NCBI GenBank assembly: GCA_947589315.1
Contig: CANPZE010000012.1
Span: 1 to 64,000, forward strand
Origin: an uncultured Lachnospiraceae bacterium
Lineage (GTDB): Bacteria > Bacillota > Clostridia > Lachnospirales > Lachnospiraceae
Length of the DNA: 64,000 bases
Direction of reading: 5' to 3'
Shown: one piece after another, positions 50,034-60,445 of the stretch
Layout: every line of letters starts with the position of its first letter
How positions within the stretch are numbered: position 1 is the stretch's first letter
Position numbers and translations under genes: made by a program
Notes under the pieces: generated by a model
Database searches by the model: none
What the model was told of the DNA's origin: nothing
The model's input: the letters and a program-made list of their open reading frames with translations, nothing else

Positions 50034-51407
50034 ATGAAACAAACTACGAAATATACACAATATGAGAAAATGACGGGTACGCCCATTCCCCGGCTGATCA
50101 CAACGCTGGCTGTTCCCAGCATTATATCTATGCTGGTCAATAACATCTATAATCTGGTGGATACGGCCTTTGTCGGCAAGCTTGGAACAAGCGCCAGTGG
50201 GGCAGTGGGCATTGTGTTTGGATTTATGGCGATTATTCAGGCATTTGGCTTTATGTTTGGGCAGGGCTCCGGAAGCCTTTTGTCCCGGGCGCTGGGACGC
50301 CAGGATAAGGAACTTGCCTCGGTCCATGCTTCTGCCGGTTTTTTTGGATCTATGTTATGCGGGATTATGATAACGCTGATCGGTTTTCTGTTTCTTGACG
50401 ACATTGTTGTCCTGCTTGGAAGTACGGATACTATCGCGCCGTATGCAAAAACTTATATATCATATATATTGATTGCCGCACCCTTCATGAGCGGAAGCCT
50501 TACCTTGAACAATATTTTGCGCTATGAGGGCAAGGCGGCGCTGGGTATGGTCGGCCTGATGTCGGGTGCGGTTCTTAATATGGTTGGCGATCCCATTCTC
50601 ATGTTTACATTGCACATGGGGATTGCTGGAGCGGGCCTTTCCACTGCGGTCAGTCAGGTCATCAGTTGGCTGATCCTGGTATTCATGTTCCTCTCTGGAA
50701 GGACAGAGACAGAGCTGCGTCTTACCAAAATGCTGCATACCAGCCCTGCGACTTATGGAAATATCATGGCAACGGGATTTCCCAGTCTGTTGCGGCAGGG
50801 ACTGAACAGCTTAACCACGGTACTTCTCAATTCACAGTGCGCTGTTTATGGCGATGCGGCGGTTGCAGGCATGAGCATTGTAAGCAGGATTATCTTTTTT
50901 GCTTTTTCTATAGCGATCGGGATCGGACAGGGATTTCAGCCGGTGTCGGCATTCAATTATGGGGCGGGCAGATATTCCCGTATCCGCAAAGGGTTTTGGT
51001 TCACAATGCTTGCTTCAGAGGGCATTATCATTATCGGATGTGTACTGCTGAATGTTTTTTCGGACAGTCTGATTGCCTTGTTCCGGAATGACCCGGCAGT
51101 CATCAGGGTGGGCGCAAGAGCTCTTCAGCTACAGGCATTGGCAAATCTTTTGCTTCCCGCCTGTATGACAACGGAGATGCTTCTGCAAAGTACTGGAGAA
51201 AGGCTTGGCGCATCCTTTATTTCAGCGCTCCGAAACGGTCTCGTCTTTATCCCGGTGCTTTTGGCGCTTTCCCATTTCAGAGGGCTTGCCGGGATACAGG
51301 AAGCCCAGCCCCTGTCTCTTGTCTTATCTATGCCCCTGGTAATTGCATTTGCAATTCATTTTTTTCATAAGATCCCCCAAAAAGATTATCAGGGAAATAC
51401 TGGCTAA
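50034..51407 (+). CDS. MATE family efflux transporter
   Basis: MTGTPIPRLITTLAVPSIISMLVNNIYNLVDTAFVGKLGTSASGAVGI; FGQGSGSLLSRALG; 12-TM pattern. Confidence 0.93.
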   Translation: MKQTTKYTQYEKMTGTPIPRLITTLAVPSIISMLVNNIYNLVDTAFVGKLGTSASGAVGIVFGFMAIIQAFGFMFGQGSGSLLSRALGRQDKELASVHASAGFFGSMLCGIMITLIGFLFLDDIVVLLGSTDTIAPYAKTYISYILIAAPFMSGSLTLNNILRYEGKAALGMVGLMSGAVLNMVGDPILMFTLHMGIAGAGLSTAVSQVISWLILVFMFLSGRTETELRLTKMLHTSPATYGNIMATGFPSLLRQGLNSLTTVLLNSQCAVYGDAAVAGMSIVSRIIFFAFSIAIGIGQGFQPVSAFNYGAGRYSRIRKGFWFTMLASEGIIIIGCVLLNVFSDSLIALFRNDPAVIRVGARALQLQALANLLLPACMTTEMLLQSTGERLGASFISALRNGLVFIPVLLALSHFRGLAGIQEAQPLSLVLSMPLVIAFAIHFFHKIPQKDYQGNTG

Positions 51408-51439
51408 AGCTGCCCAAGGGCGATGGGCCGGAGAGGAGC

Positions 51440-51467
51440 AGGCCCCTTAGATCAAATCAAGGGGCCT
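51440..51467. terminator. bidirectional hairpin between convergent genes, overlapping the 3' end of the minus-strand GNAT gene
   Basis: AGGCCCCTT ... AAGGGGCCT. Confidence 0.6.
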
Positions 51468-52026
51468 GTGTCAAAAACTCTATTTTTTCATAGTCATACT
51501 TCCTGCGGATCTCTTCCCATTCCTCTTTACAGATCCCAGTTTCTACGATATCATAATACTCTCCATTTTTAAAAATGTGTTTTTTCCGTTCTCCTTCAAT
51601 CCGGCTGCCGCACATCTGGTGCATGCGTATTACCCCTTTATTAAAGGCAAATACCTCTCCAACTAATTTATTTAGCCCTAATGTGTCAAATACATAATCG
51701 TATACGTTCCATTCTAATGCCAGAGCTAATTTGAGGGAACGCTTTTCTTTTACTGCCACATAGTATCCCCAGGAACACTTTCTGTTTTTCCTATCAATGT
51801 CTGCAATATTCAGGACGCCAATCGGCTGCCCGTCTGATTCAATGATAAAATGCATATTATTTTTATCCAGCTTACTGGATTCAAACCATTCGATCTGTTT
51901 TTCTATTGTTAAAACAGGATCCGTATACATAAATTTAGTGATATCCGGACGCATTCTCCATTCCATGATCATTTCCAAGTCTTCCCTGCGGATTTGCCGT
52001 AAAAATGTCAACGTATGTTCCTCCAT
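51457..52026 (-). CDS. GNAT N-acetyltransferase, PseH-like
   Basis: LRQIRREDLEMIMEWRMRPDITKFMYTDPVLTIEKQIEWFE...IGVLNIADIDRKNRKCSWGYYV...NKLVGEVFAFNKGVIRMHQMCG. Confidence 0.82.
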   Translation of the reverse strand: MEEHTLTFLRQIRREDLEMIMEWRMRPDITKFMYTDPVLTIEKQIEWFESSKLDKNNMHFIIESDGQPIGVLNIADIDRKNRKCSWGYYVAVKEKRSLKLALALEWNVYDYVFDTLGLNKLVGEVFAFNKGVIRMHQMCGSRIEGERKKHIFKNGEYYDIVETGICKEEWEEIRRKYDYEKIEFLTQAP

Positions 52027-52053
52027 TTAATTGATCTGATGAAAATCGTTCTT

Positions 52054-52776
52054 CTATATGACGGCTCCCCCGTCTACTCCGATAATTTGACCGGATATGT
52101 ACGAGGCATCGTCCGATGCTAAGAAAACAACTGTTTTGGCCACTTCTTCCGGCAGCCCTGTTCTTCCCATGCTGATATTTTCAATCCGCTTCTTCATTTT
52201 TTCTTCAGGAACATGATCGATCAGATCGGTTTGGATGATCCCGGGAGCTACAGCATTTACCCGTATCCCGTCTCCTGATAATTCCTTGGCTGCAGACTTT
52301 GTGAAGGAGATAACAGCCCCTTTTGTCGCTGAATAAACCGATTGGCCGGCGTTGCCCATGACACCGATGATGGAAGCGATATTGATAATGCTTCCTTTTT
52401 TATTTCTTTTCATAAATCTGGAAGCCAGCTGCGTCAATTCAATTACTGAAAATGTATTAATTTGAAACTGTTCCAAGATGTTTTCAGAAGAGATCATCCC
52501 GATCAGGGCATCTTCCATAATTCCTGCATTATTGACTAAAATATCAATTTTTTTGTTTTCTTTATAAATCGTTTGCAGGATTTCCTTCATCTTTGCAATA
52601 TCCCGGATATCTGCCTCAAAAAATACTGCGCCTGCTTCTTCCCCTTTGTGCCGGGATATTACATAAACAATATCCCCATTTGCGGCAAATTCATGGACGA
52701 TAGCCTTTCCGATTCCGCGGTTGCCGCCTGTTACGATTACCACTCTTTTTTCTTGAACTTTCATTTCTTCCACCAA
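52054..52776 (-). CDS. SDR family oxidoreductase (FabG-like)
   Basis: VVIVTGGNRGIGKAIVHEFA, LVNNAGIM, YSATKGAVISFTKSAAKELSGDGIRVNAVAPGIIQTDL, YISGQIIGVDGGAVI. Confidence 0.92.
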   Translation of the reverse strand: MVEEMKVQEKRVVIVTGGNRGIGKAIVHEFAANGDIVYVISRHKGEEAGAVFFEADIRDIAKMKEILQTIYKENKKIDILVNNAGIMEDALIGMISSENILEQFQINTFSVIELTQLASRFMKRNKKGSIINIASIIGVMGNAGQSVYSATKGAVISFTKSAAKELSGDGIRVNAVAPGIIQTDLIDHVPEEKMKKRIENISMGRTGLPEEVAKTVVFLASDDASYISGQIIGVDGGAVI

Positions 52777-52848
52777 AAAATTCCCAATATTATTTTTGCA
52801 TGCTGCTCCAACTAACGTATGTAAGATATATCGACATTTGCAAATGAT

Positions 52849-52869
52849 AATATTATAGATTATAATATT
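52849..52869. promoter_or_regulatory. AT-rich palindrome in divergent intergenic region
   Basis: AATATTATA-gat-TATAATATT, flanked by ATTTGCAA direct repeats. Confidence 0.45.
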
Positions 52870-52892
52870 TTTGTATTTGCAAGGAGGTTATT

Positions 52893-53612
52893 ATGGAACG
52901 GGAACAGGTCAGGGAGCGGCTGGAGCAGCTGGCGGAGCCGGGATATCAGCAATTTACTGCCAGGCTCCTTCCTGGGACGGAGAGGATCCTGGGAATCCGG
53001 CTGCCTGCGCTGCGCAGGCTGGCCAAGGAGATAGCGGGAGAGGACTGGGCAGGCTGTCTTGCCTGGAAGGAGCCTCTGCTTTTTGAAGAAAGGATGCTGC
53101 AGGCCTTTTGTATTGGTTATGGAAAGGCAGGCTTAGAGGAGATCCTGGCGGCCGCAGAGCAATTTATTCCCACGATTGATAACTGGTCGGTAAATGATTC
53201 CTTTTGCGCATCTTTTAAGATTGCCAGGAAATATCCCCGGGAGGTATGGGATTTTCTGATGGGGTACCGTGCCAGTGACAAAGAATTTGAGGGGCGGACG
53301 GTGGCCGTGATGTTAATGGACCATTATTTGACACCAGAGTATATTTCTCAGGCGCTGGAAGTGCTGGGCGGGCTGCCGGTGAGCGGGTACTATGCCAGCA
53401 TGGGGATCGCCTGGGCCTATGCTACTGCCTGGGCTAAATTCCCCAGGGAGACCAGGGAGTATCTGCTTGCCCATAAGATAGACCAGGCAACCTACCACCG
53501 TACGTTACAGAAATGCCTGGAGTCTTATCGGATTTCCGATGAGGATAAGGAATGGATCAGAGGGCAGAGAGAAAGAAAAGGGAAGGGACAGGAAAATGCG
53601 GATCGATCGTGA
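52893..53612 (+). CDS. DNA alkylation repair protein (AlkD-like)
   Basis: ILGIRLPALRRLAKEIA, IDNWSVNDSFCASFKIARKYPREVWDFL, AWAYATAWAKFPRETREYL. Confidence 0.85.
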   Translation: MEREQVRERLEQLAEPGYQQFTARLLPGTERILGIRLPALRRLAKEIAGEDWAGCLAWKEPLLFEERMLQAFCIGYGKAGLEEILAAAEQFIPTIDNWSVNDSFCASFKIARKYPREVWDFLMGYRASDKEFEGRTVAVMLMDHYLTPEYISQALEVLGGLPVSGYYASMGIAWAYATAWAKFPRETREYLLAHKIDQATYHRTLQKCLESYRISDEDKEWIRGQRERKGKGQENADRS

Positions 53613-53651
53613 GGATATGTTGGAATTGCCCGGAGCATCCCCATCTGGAGA

Positions 53652-54203
53652 TCATGGATCTGCTGAAGTGTGAGAGAACAGGGCGTTATAGTCCTCTGGG
53701 GTAAAACGATGGTAAGTCAAATGGCGGCCTTCCTCCGTGATACAATATCGAAAATCATCTGGCTGCCCCTTTGTAAAGTAGATCAGATAATCAAATTCCC
53801 CATGCTCAGCCTTCTCCACATGGACCTCATCGGAGTGTTTATAGAATTGCCGGATTACCTCATCAATAGTACATCCGTGTCTTTCGATCGTCCGGATGAA
53901 ATCACAGATGAAAGAGGAATTGTCCAGATGGGCATGAACGTAATCTGCTCCCTGGGGTGGGATTGTGATGCAGAAACGCTGCCCATTGTTGGCAATCCCC
54001 AGGTCTCCCAGGCGGTCTCTGACAAAGGCGGAGAAGGCCTGGAGCGCCTGTTGCATTTCTTCGATGGTAAAGCTGGCAGAGAAAAAGGTATTCAAAGAGG
54101 CCATGGGATAATAAAGCCGCACAGATTCACTCCGGTATCCCAATTTAATCTGTTCCTCTGTCAGAATATCTATGATATTATTCTCAAGCCGGGAAAAATC
54201 CAT
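53652..54203 (-). CDS. DUF3877-type hypothetical protein
   Basis: NNIIDILTEEQIKLGYRSESVRLYYPMASLNTFF; family name recalled from memory. Confidence 0.65.
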   Translation of the reverse strand: MDFSRLENNIIDILTEEQIKLGYRSESVRLYYPMASLNTFFSASFTIEEMQQALQAFSAFVRDRLGDLGIANNGQRFCITIPPQGADYVHAHLDNSSFICDFIRTIERHGCTIDEVIRQFYKHSDEVHVEKAEHGEFDYLIYFTKGQPDDFRYCITEEGRHLTYHRFTPEDYNALFSHTSADP

Positions 54204-54279
54204 ATTCTTACCTCATTTCTATCATAATCTATGACCATTAGCTATTGCGGCGGCGGAAGGGCTGCCCCCGCAGAGCCGC

Positions 54280-56493
54280 CTATTCCTCTTCCCGCATCAG
54301 TGGTTCAAAAGTACGAGAGCCAGGCTCCTCGTCATCTTCTGTTTTCTTAACAGTATTTTCAATTGCAAGCTTACAGAAATATTCCTGGCAGTTCAGCTTC
54401 CGCTTGCCGGAGCGGGATGGTTTTTTGTATGTTCCATCAGGCTGCAGGATATGGGCTTTCACATTATCAGCAAGCTGGATTTCTAAAATATGGATCACAT
54501 CTGCCTTTAAGGCGTCATTCTCTACCGGAAACAGGATTTCTACCCGTTTGTCCAGGTTGCGGGGCATCCAATCAGCGCTGCCCATATAAACCTCTTCAAA
54601 GCCGTTGTTATGAAAGTAGAAGATACGGCTGTGTTCCAGGAAGTCCCCTACAATAGAGCGGACCTGGATATTTTCGCTGATGCCGGGAATGCCTGTCTTC
54701 AGGCAGCAGATTCCCCGGACTACCAATTCGATCTTGACTCCCGCAGCGGCCGCTTCATACAGGGCGGCAATGATGGAACGGTCACAGAGGGAATTCATTT
54801 TTGCTTTAATGAAAGCTGTCTTGCCGGCTCTGGCGAAGTCCCTCTCCCGGTGGATCAGTTCAGTGAAACGGTCTCTCAGCCAAATGGGAGCGATGGCCAG
54901 CTTATTCCAGACTGCCGGTTCAGAATAGCCGGAAAGCATGTTGAATACAGCGGTAGCGTCTTCCCCGATGGCTTTTTGGCAGGTGAGCAGCCCCATGTCG
55001 GTATATAGCTTCGCTGTGCTGTCATTATAATTTCCCGTTCCCAGATGGACATAACGGCGGATCCCGTCTTCTTCTCTGCGGACTACCAGAGTGATCTTGC
55101 TGTGGGTCTTTAATCCTACCAGGCCATAGATTACATGACAGCCTGCCTGCTCCAGCTTTCTCGCCCAGATAATATTATTTTCTTCGTCAAATCTTGCTTT
55201 TAATTCTACCAATACCGTTACCTGCTTGCCATTCTCTGCGGCCGCCGCCAGAGAAGCGATAATGGGGGAATGGCTGCTGACCCGGTACAGGGTCTGCTTG
55301 ATCGCCAGCACATCCGGATCTTTTGCAGCCTGTCTCACAAAATTTACTACAGGGTCGAAGGTCTCGTATGGATGATGAAGAAGAATGTCGTGTTCCCGGA
55401 TCTGATCAAAGAGAGAGCCTTCTTCTTTTAACCATTTCGGAGGCTGGGGAGTATATTTTTTGCCCCGCAGATGGTCATAGCCCTCCAGGCCGGAAAGCTT
55501 CATTAGGAACGTCAGATCCAACGGGCCGTTGATCTTAAAAATATCCTCCTCCCGGATGTTTAATTCCTTTTTCAGGATTTTCAGTAACTGCTTGTTAGTT
55601 CCTTCCTCTACCTGCAGCCGGATCGCTTCGCCCCACTGCCGTTTTTTGATCTGCTTTTCAATCTCCATCAGCAGATCCGCCGCCTCGTCTTCTTCGATAG
55701 AAAGATCGGCATTTCGCATAACGCGGAACGGAAAAGCGCAGATCACCTCATAATTCATGAATAGGCGGTGGATATTCCGTTCTATGATCTGCTCCAAAAG
55801 GATAAAAGTCTTTTCTCCTTCTGTGGCAGAGGGGATTTCTACTGCCTGGGGAAGGCCGGAGGGAACCTGTACGGTAGCAAAGTCCGTGTCAGAGTTTTCC
55901 CGGTTTTTCTTCCCGCCGTGGGAAATGTAAAGTTCCCGGAAATGGCCGTTGCTGTCGTCTGTCTTAGGCGTTGTTTTCATTTTCAGAATGGCGCCAATGT
56001 TCAGAGACTTGTTGCGGATCAAGGGAAAGGGACGGGAGGAGTCTACTGCCATCGGAGTCAGTACAGGATAGACTTCCGCCTGAAAATAATTGTCTACAAA
56101 TTTTTCCTGGGCGGGTGTCAGATCCTCGTGATGGGAGAGAAGGTGAATCCCATTTTTGGCCAGTGCGGGCACCAGGCTTTTATTATACGTATCGTATTGA
56201 TCCCTGATCAATTGATGTGTGCTCTCACTGATCGCTGTAAGCTGCTGTGCCGGCGTCATCCCTGCGATATCCTTTTTGGTATAGTTTACTTGAACCATAT
56301 CTTTTAAAGAGGCCACGCGTATCATATAGAATTCATCCAGATTGGAGGCGGTGATGCTTAGGAATTTTAAGCGGTCCAAAAGAGGAATATTTTTATCCTG
56401 AGCTTCCCGCAGGACACGGTAATTAAAGGAAATCCAGCTGAGTTCCCGGTTGTAAAAATATTCTGCTTTGGCGTAAGGTGATTTATTGTTCAT
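54280..56493 (-). CDS. ppk1: polyphosphate kinase 1
   Basis: FYNRELSWISFNYRVLREAQD, NNIIWARKLEQAGCHVIYGLVGLKTHSKITLVVRRE, HLGTGNYND, GSADWMPRNLDKRVEILFPV. Confidence 0.96.
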   Translation of the reverse strand: MNNKSPYAKAEYFYNRELSWISFNYRVLREAQDKNIPLLDRLKFLSITASNLDEFYMIRVASLKDMVQVNYTKKDIAGMTPAQQLTAISESTHQLIRDQYDTYNKSLVPALAKNGIHLLSHHEDLTPAQEKFVDNYFQAEVYPVLTPMAVDSSRPFPLIRNKSLNIGAILKMKTTPKTDDSNGHFRELYISHGGKKNRENSDTDFATVQVPSGLPQAVEIPSATEGEKTFILLEQIIERNIHRLFMNYEVICAFPFRVMRNADLSIEEDEAADLLMEIEKQIKKRQWGEAIRLQVEEGTNKQLLKILKKELNIREEDIFKINGPLDLTFLMKLSGLEGYDHLRGKKYTPQPPKWLKEEGSLFDQIREHDILLHHPYETFDPVVNFVRQAAKDPDVLAIKQTLYRVSSHSPIIASLAAAAENGKQVTVLVELKARFDEENNIIWARKLEQAGCHVIYGLVGLKTHSKITLVVRREEDGIRRYVHLGTGNYNDSTAKLYTDMGLLTCQKAIGEDATAVFNMLSGYSEPAVWNKLAIAPIWLRDRFTELIHRERDFARAGKTAFIKAKMNSLCDRSIIAALYEAAAAGVKIELVVRGICCLKTGIPGISENIQVRSIVGDFLEHSRIFYFHNNGFEEVYMGSADWMPRNLDKRVEILFPVENDALKADVIHILEIQLADNVKAHILQPDGTYKKPSRSGKRKLNCQEYFCKLAIENTVKKTEDDEEPGSRTFEPLMREEE

Positions 56494-58069
56494 AGGAACC
56501 TCCTTTCCTGCGTTGCTTTAAGATTGGTTTAATGCCGAAGACTTCCTCGAAGAAGTCGGCATGAATATTGAAAATCCCCTGTTCCAGCGTAATATCATAC
56601 AGCGTGTCGCCAGTAATCGTAAGCTGCTGCTTGCGAAGGGCCAGGGTAATATGCTGAAACTTTTGCTTATGGCTCCGGTCCATGGAATGGGCCAGACAGA
56701 GGATTGCATTCAGCTTGGCAATCTTGATATAGTCATTGCGGTCGAAAACATCCCGGATCTCGTCAAATTTTGGAAAGTCCTCCGACAGGTAGCGCACAGT
56801 ATAAGCCACGATCATCCGCTCCTTATGGGAGAGACCGATAATCTCTGTGGAGGTAACGATCTTATAGGAATTTTCCCCCACATCGTTTAGATTGATATAA
56901 CTCCCGCAGTTGTGCAGGATAGCGGCGATCTGTAAAAGCTCCCGGTCCCGGCGGCTCATATTTTGCTGCCGTTTTAAGGCGTCAAATATTTTTAAGGCAC
57001 AGTTCTCAATATTGGCGGAATGGGCGTCATTGCAGCAGTAGCGCAGCGAGAGATTTCTGGCGGCGCTGATAATATCCTCGGCAAAGCTGTGGGCGGGGGT
57101 GATCCGTTCCTTTTTCTCTGCAAATTCAGCCGCCATGCCATCGCACAGGGTTATGCCGGAAAGCCACATTTGCTCTGCAGAGGTTTCTTCAAAAATATTA
57201 TGGTAGATCATGGCCGTCGGCAGCAGAAGAGAGGCCTGGGACAATGAGGTGTTCAATTCCTTGCGCAGTTCCTCCGGTTCCTGGGAGGAGATCGCCTGGT
57301 AAAATTCTTCGTATTCCTGCCGGCTGACAGAATCTTTCTTATTCCCTTTGCTGTCAGTGGGCTGCAAATGTCCGAAATTGTGTACACTAAGATATTTCAC
57401 AAAGCTGCGCAGCTGGTTGCCCATTGCAACGATGTTTTTGATTTTGTGGTTCTTCAGATACAGCCTGGAAAAAGTGTGCAGATCGTTAGAAATAAATTCA
57501 TATACCAGATTCCGATAGTTGTCGGTCTGATTTTTCATGGTCTGCAGGATCTCTTCAATACGAAGGGAGCCCAGGCGGATATTCTGGGTGGTGATCAGTG
57601 TGTTTTGGTCAAAAAGCGATATCTGCATGCTTCCGCCGCCCACATCGACCAGAAGAGTTCCCTTTTGGATCAGCTTATGGAAGGAATTTTCCTTCAGGGC
57701 GATGGCTTTATAATATAGGTAACGCTGTTCAGAATTACTAAGTATTTTTATGTCAAAGGAGGTACGCTGCTTCACCTGATCCAGGACAATGAAATTATTG
57801 TCTGCCTCCCGCAGGGCGCTCGTAGAAATGATCATGTAATCTGCGATTTTATATTCTTTCATTTTCTCCCGGAAGCCCAGGAGAATAGTGCATAATTTAT
57901 CAATGGACTGGTAACTGATATGTCCTGTGGAATAAGTTTCGTAGCCCAGCGGGGCAGAATGATGGACATATTCCAGCTCGTGAATCCCTGTTTTTTTGGA
58001 TATTTCGTAGATCCGCAGAGAGGTTTGGTGAGAACCTACGTCAATTGCGGCAAAAAGCTTTACTGCCAT
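56483..58069 (-). CDS. Ppx/GppA-type exopolyphosphatase
   Basis: AIDVGSHQTSLRIYEI, STSALREADN, LLVDVGGGSMQISLFD; HD-like C-terminal region AAILHNCGSYI. Confidence 0.92.
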   Translation of the reverse strand: MAVKLFAAIDVGSHQTSLRIYEISKKTGIHELEYVHHSAPLGYETYSTGHISYQSIDKLCTILLGFREKMKEYKIADYMIISTSALREADNNFIVLDQVKQRTSFDIKILSNSEQRYLYYKAIALKENSFHKLIQKGTLLVDVGGGSMQISLFDQNTLITTQNIRLGSLRIEEILQTMKNQTDNYRNLVYEFISNDLHTFSRLYLKNHKIKNIVAMGNQLRSFVKYLSVHNFGHLQPTDSKGNKKDSVSRQEYEEFYQAISSQEPEELRKELNTSLSQASLLLPTAMIYHNIFEETSAEQMWLSGITLCDGMAAEFAEKKERITPAHSFAEDIISAARNLSLRYCCNDAHSANIENCALKIFDALKRQQNMSRRDRELLQIAAILHNCGSYINLNDVGENSYKIVTSTEIIGLSHKERMIVAYTVRYLSEDFPKFDEIRDVFDRNDYIKIAKLNAILCLAHSMDRSHKQKFQHITLALRKQQLTITGDTLYDITLEQGIFNIHADFFEEVFGIKPILKQRRKGGSYEQ

Positions 58070-58350
58070 ATGGATCCTCCGTTTCTGAATGTAAATCAAT
58101 ATAATATATTTCTATTTTACGTTATTCTTGGGAAAATAACTAGAGTTTTTCTGTTTTTTTTGAGAAATTTGCAGGGCTTTTACCGATCGGCGCTCCTGTC
58201 CGGACGGGGAAAAGAGAGTGTGAAGTTGCCCCAGTGGGGAAAATACAGCAAACTAAGGGTAGATTTTTTGAGGAAAAGAAGTATAATAAGAAGGGAATGA
58301 ATTGGTAAAAGGATTTAAACAAGGAATTGTCGAAGAAAGGACACAGTAGG

Positions 58351-59406
58351 ATGAAGACATCGGATTTTGCCTATGAGCTGCCCCGGGAACTGATCGCCCA
58401 GGATCCCCTGGAAGACAGAAGCGCTTCGAGGCTGTTGCTTTTAGATAAAAATACCGGGGAGAGGGCACATTCTGTTTTCTGTGAGATTAAAAATTACCTC
58501 CGGCCGGGAGATTGTCTGGTGCTGAATAATACTAAAGTAATACCGGCGCGGTTACTGGGAGAGAGGACAGGAACCGGCGGAAAGGTGGAAGTGTTGCTGT
58601 TGAAACGCCGGGAGGATAATATATGGGAGACTCTGGTAAAGCCGGGGAAGAAGGCCAGGCCGGGAACAGAGCTTAGCTTTGGCGGGGGGCTCCTGCAGGC
58701 CAGGGTGTTAGATGTGATAGAGGAAGGAAACCGGTTGATCCAATTTTCCTATGAAGGGATATTTGAAGAGATTCTGGACCGCCTGGGACAGATGCCTCTG
58801 CCTCCCTATATTACGCATGAATTAAAGGACAAAAACCGTTATCAGACGGTTTATGCCAGATATGACGGATCGGCTGCGGCGCCAACGGCAGGCCTGCATT
58901 TTACCAGGGAACTTTTGAAAGAGTTGGAAGAAAAGGGGATTACCCTTATTAATGTAACGCTTCATGTGGGATTGGGAACCTTTCGCCCTGTGAAGGTGGA
59001 AGATGTAAGCCAGCATCACATGCACATGGAATATTATCAAGTTTCCCCGGAAGCCGCTGCGCAGATTAATGAGACAAAACAGCGAGGGGGAAGAGTGATC
59101 TGTGTAGGGACCACCAGCTGCCGTACAATAGAGTCGGCTGCCGATGCGTCAGGTAAAGTACAGGCCCAGGAGGGAGATACCGGGATCTTCATCTATCCCG
59201 GATATCGCTTCAAGGTCATGGACGGCCTGATTACAAATTTCCACTTGCCGGAATCCACTCTTTTGATGCTGGTTTCCGCCCTGGCGGGCAGGGAATCTGT
59301 TATGGAAGCTTACCGCGAGGCGGTATCTATGAAATACCGTTTTTTTTCCTTTGGGGACGCTATGTTTATAACGGACCGGATCTTACCCTTTGGTTCTGAA
59401 AAGTAA
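58351..59406 (+). CDS. queA: tRNA preQ1(34) S-adenosylmethionine ribosyltransferase-isomerase
   Basis: [72 protein letters not shown]. Confidence 0.96.
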   Translation: MKTSDFAYELPRELIAQDPLEDRSASRLLLLDKNTGERAHSVFCEIKNYLRPGDCLVLNNTKVIPARLLGERTGTGGKVEVLLLKRREDNIWETLVKPGKKARPGTELSFGGGLLQARVLDVIEEGNRLIQFSYEGIFEEILDRLGQMPLPPYITHELKDKNRYQTVYARYDGSAAAPTAGLHFTRELLKELEEKGITLINVTLHVGLGTFRPVKVEDVSQHHMHMEYYQVSPEAAAQINETKQRGGRVICVGTTSCRTIESAADASGKVQAQEGDTGIFIYPGYRFKVMDGLITNFHLPESTLLMLVSALAGRESVMEAYREAVSMKYRFFSFGDAMFITDRILPFGSEK

Positions 59407-59451
59407 GGAAGAAGATGTGGCTGGCTGTGAAATATGAAGGGGAGGCTGATT

Positions 59452-60381
59452 ATGCTAAAAAAGAAAATGTTGTTTGTTTATAATCCTATGGCAGGAAAGG
59501 AACAGATTAAAAATAAGCTGTCAGATATTCTGCAGACCTTCAGTGAGGCAGGATTTATCATAACGATTGTATCTACCGAACAGAAAGGGGATGCCAGGAA
59601 GATCATAGAGGAATATGGAGCTGATTATGAATATGTAGTATGTTCCGGTGGAGACGGGACCATGAATGAAGCGGCGGCTGGTTTGATGCAGCTGGAAAAA
59701 AGGCCGGTCTGTGGTTACATTCCTGCCGGGACGGTTAATGATTTTGCTTCCAGCCTGAAGATTCCCAAGTTGATGAAGAGAGCTGCCAAGCTGATCACCG
59801 AGGGGACGATCTTTCATTGCGACCTGGGAGGCTTTAACCAGGATTATTTTACTTATGTAGCCGGTTTTGGCGCATTTACCGAGGTGTCTTATCAGACTCC
59901 CCAGGAATGGAAAAATGCTTTGGGAAAGGTAGCGTATTTTGCGGAGGCAATCAAGCATGTGTCCGAAATAAAGCCGCATCATATGAGGATTGTTTACGAT
60001 AATGACGAGGTGATCGAGGGGGAATTCATTTTGGGCCTGATCAGCAATTCTGTTTCTGTGGCTGGTTACCGGGCCTATGAGAAGAAAAATATAAAGATGG
60101 ATGACGGCTTATTTGAGGTCATGCTGATCCGGGAATTGAAAAATCCTTTGGAAATCCAGATGGTGTTGAATGCTTTGATGACAAAGAGGCTGGATGCTGA
60201 ACAGATTGTTCGTTTTCGGAGCCAGAAGATACATATCGTGGCAGAGGATGAAGTCCAGTGGACTTTGGATGGGGAGGACGGAGGGTTCTGTAAAGAGGTA
60301 CGGATGCAGAATTATCAGAGAGCCCTGCCGATTATTTGCGCCCAAGAGGCCATTGCAAAAGTCTCTATGCAGCCGCTGTAG
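59452..60381 (+). CDS. YegS/BmrU-family lipid (diacylglycerol) kinase
   Basis: FVYNPMAGKEQIKNKL, VVCSGGDGTMNEAAAGLM, GYIPAGTVNDFASSLKIP. Confidence 0.93.
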   Translation: MLKKKMLFVYNPMAGKEQIKNKLSDILQTFSEAGFIITIVSTEQKGDARKIIEEYGADYEYVVCSGGDGTMNEAAAGLMQLEKRPVCGYIPAGTVNDFASSLKIPKLMKRAAKLITEGTIFHCDLGGFNQDYFTYVAGFGAFTEVSYQTPQEWKNALGKVAYFAEAIKHVSEIKPHHMRIVYDNDEVIEGEFILGLISNSVSVAGYRAYEKKNIKMDDGLFEVMLIRELKNPLEIQMVLNALMTKRLDAEQIVRFRSQKIHIVAEDEVQWTLDGEDGGFCKEVRMQNYQRALPIICAQEAIAKVSMQPL

Positions 60382-60387
60382 GCAAAG

Positions 60388-60440
60388 AAAAAAGCTCTTG
60401 GAGAAAAGGAAAATATAGTCTTTTCTCCAGGAGCTTTTTT
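60388..60440. terminator. bidirectional intrinsic terminator between convergent genes
   Basis: AAAAAGCTC-t-TGGAGAAAAG ... CTTTTCTCCA-g-GAGCTTTTTT. Confidence 0.88.
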
Positions 60441-60445
60441 AGAGA

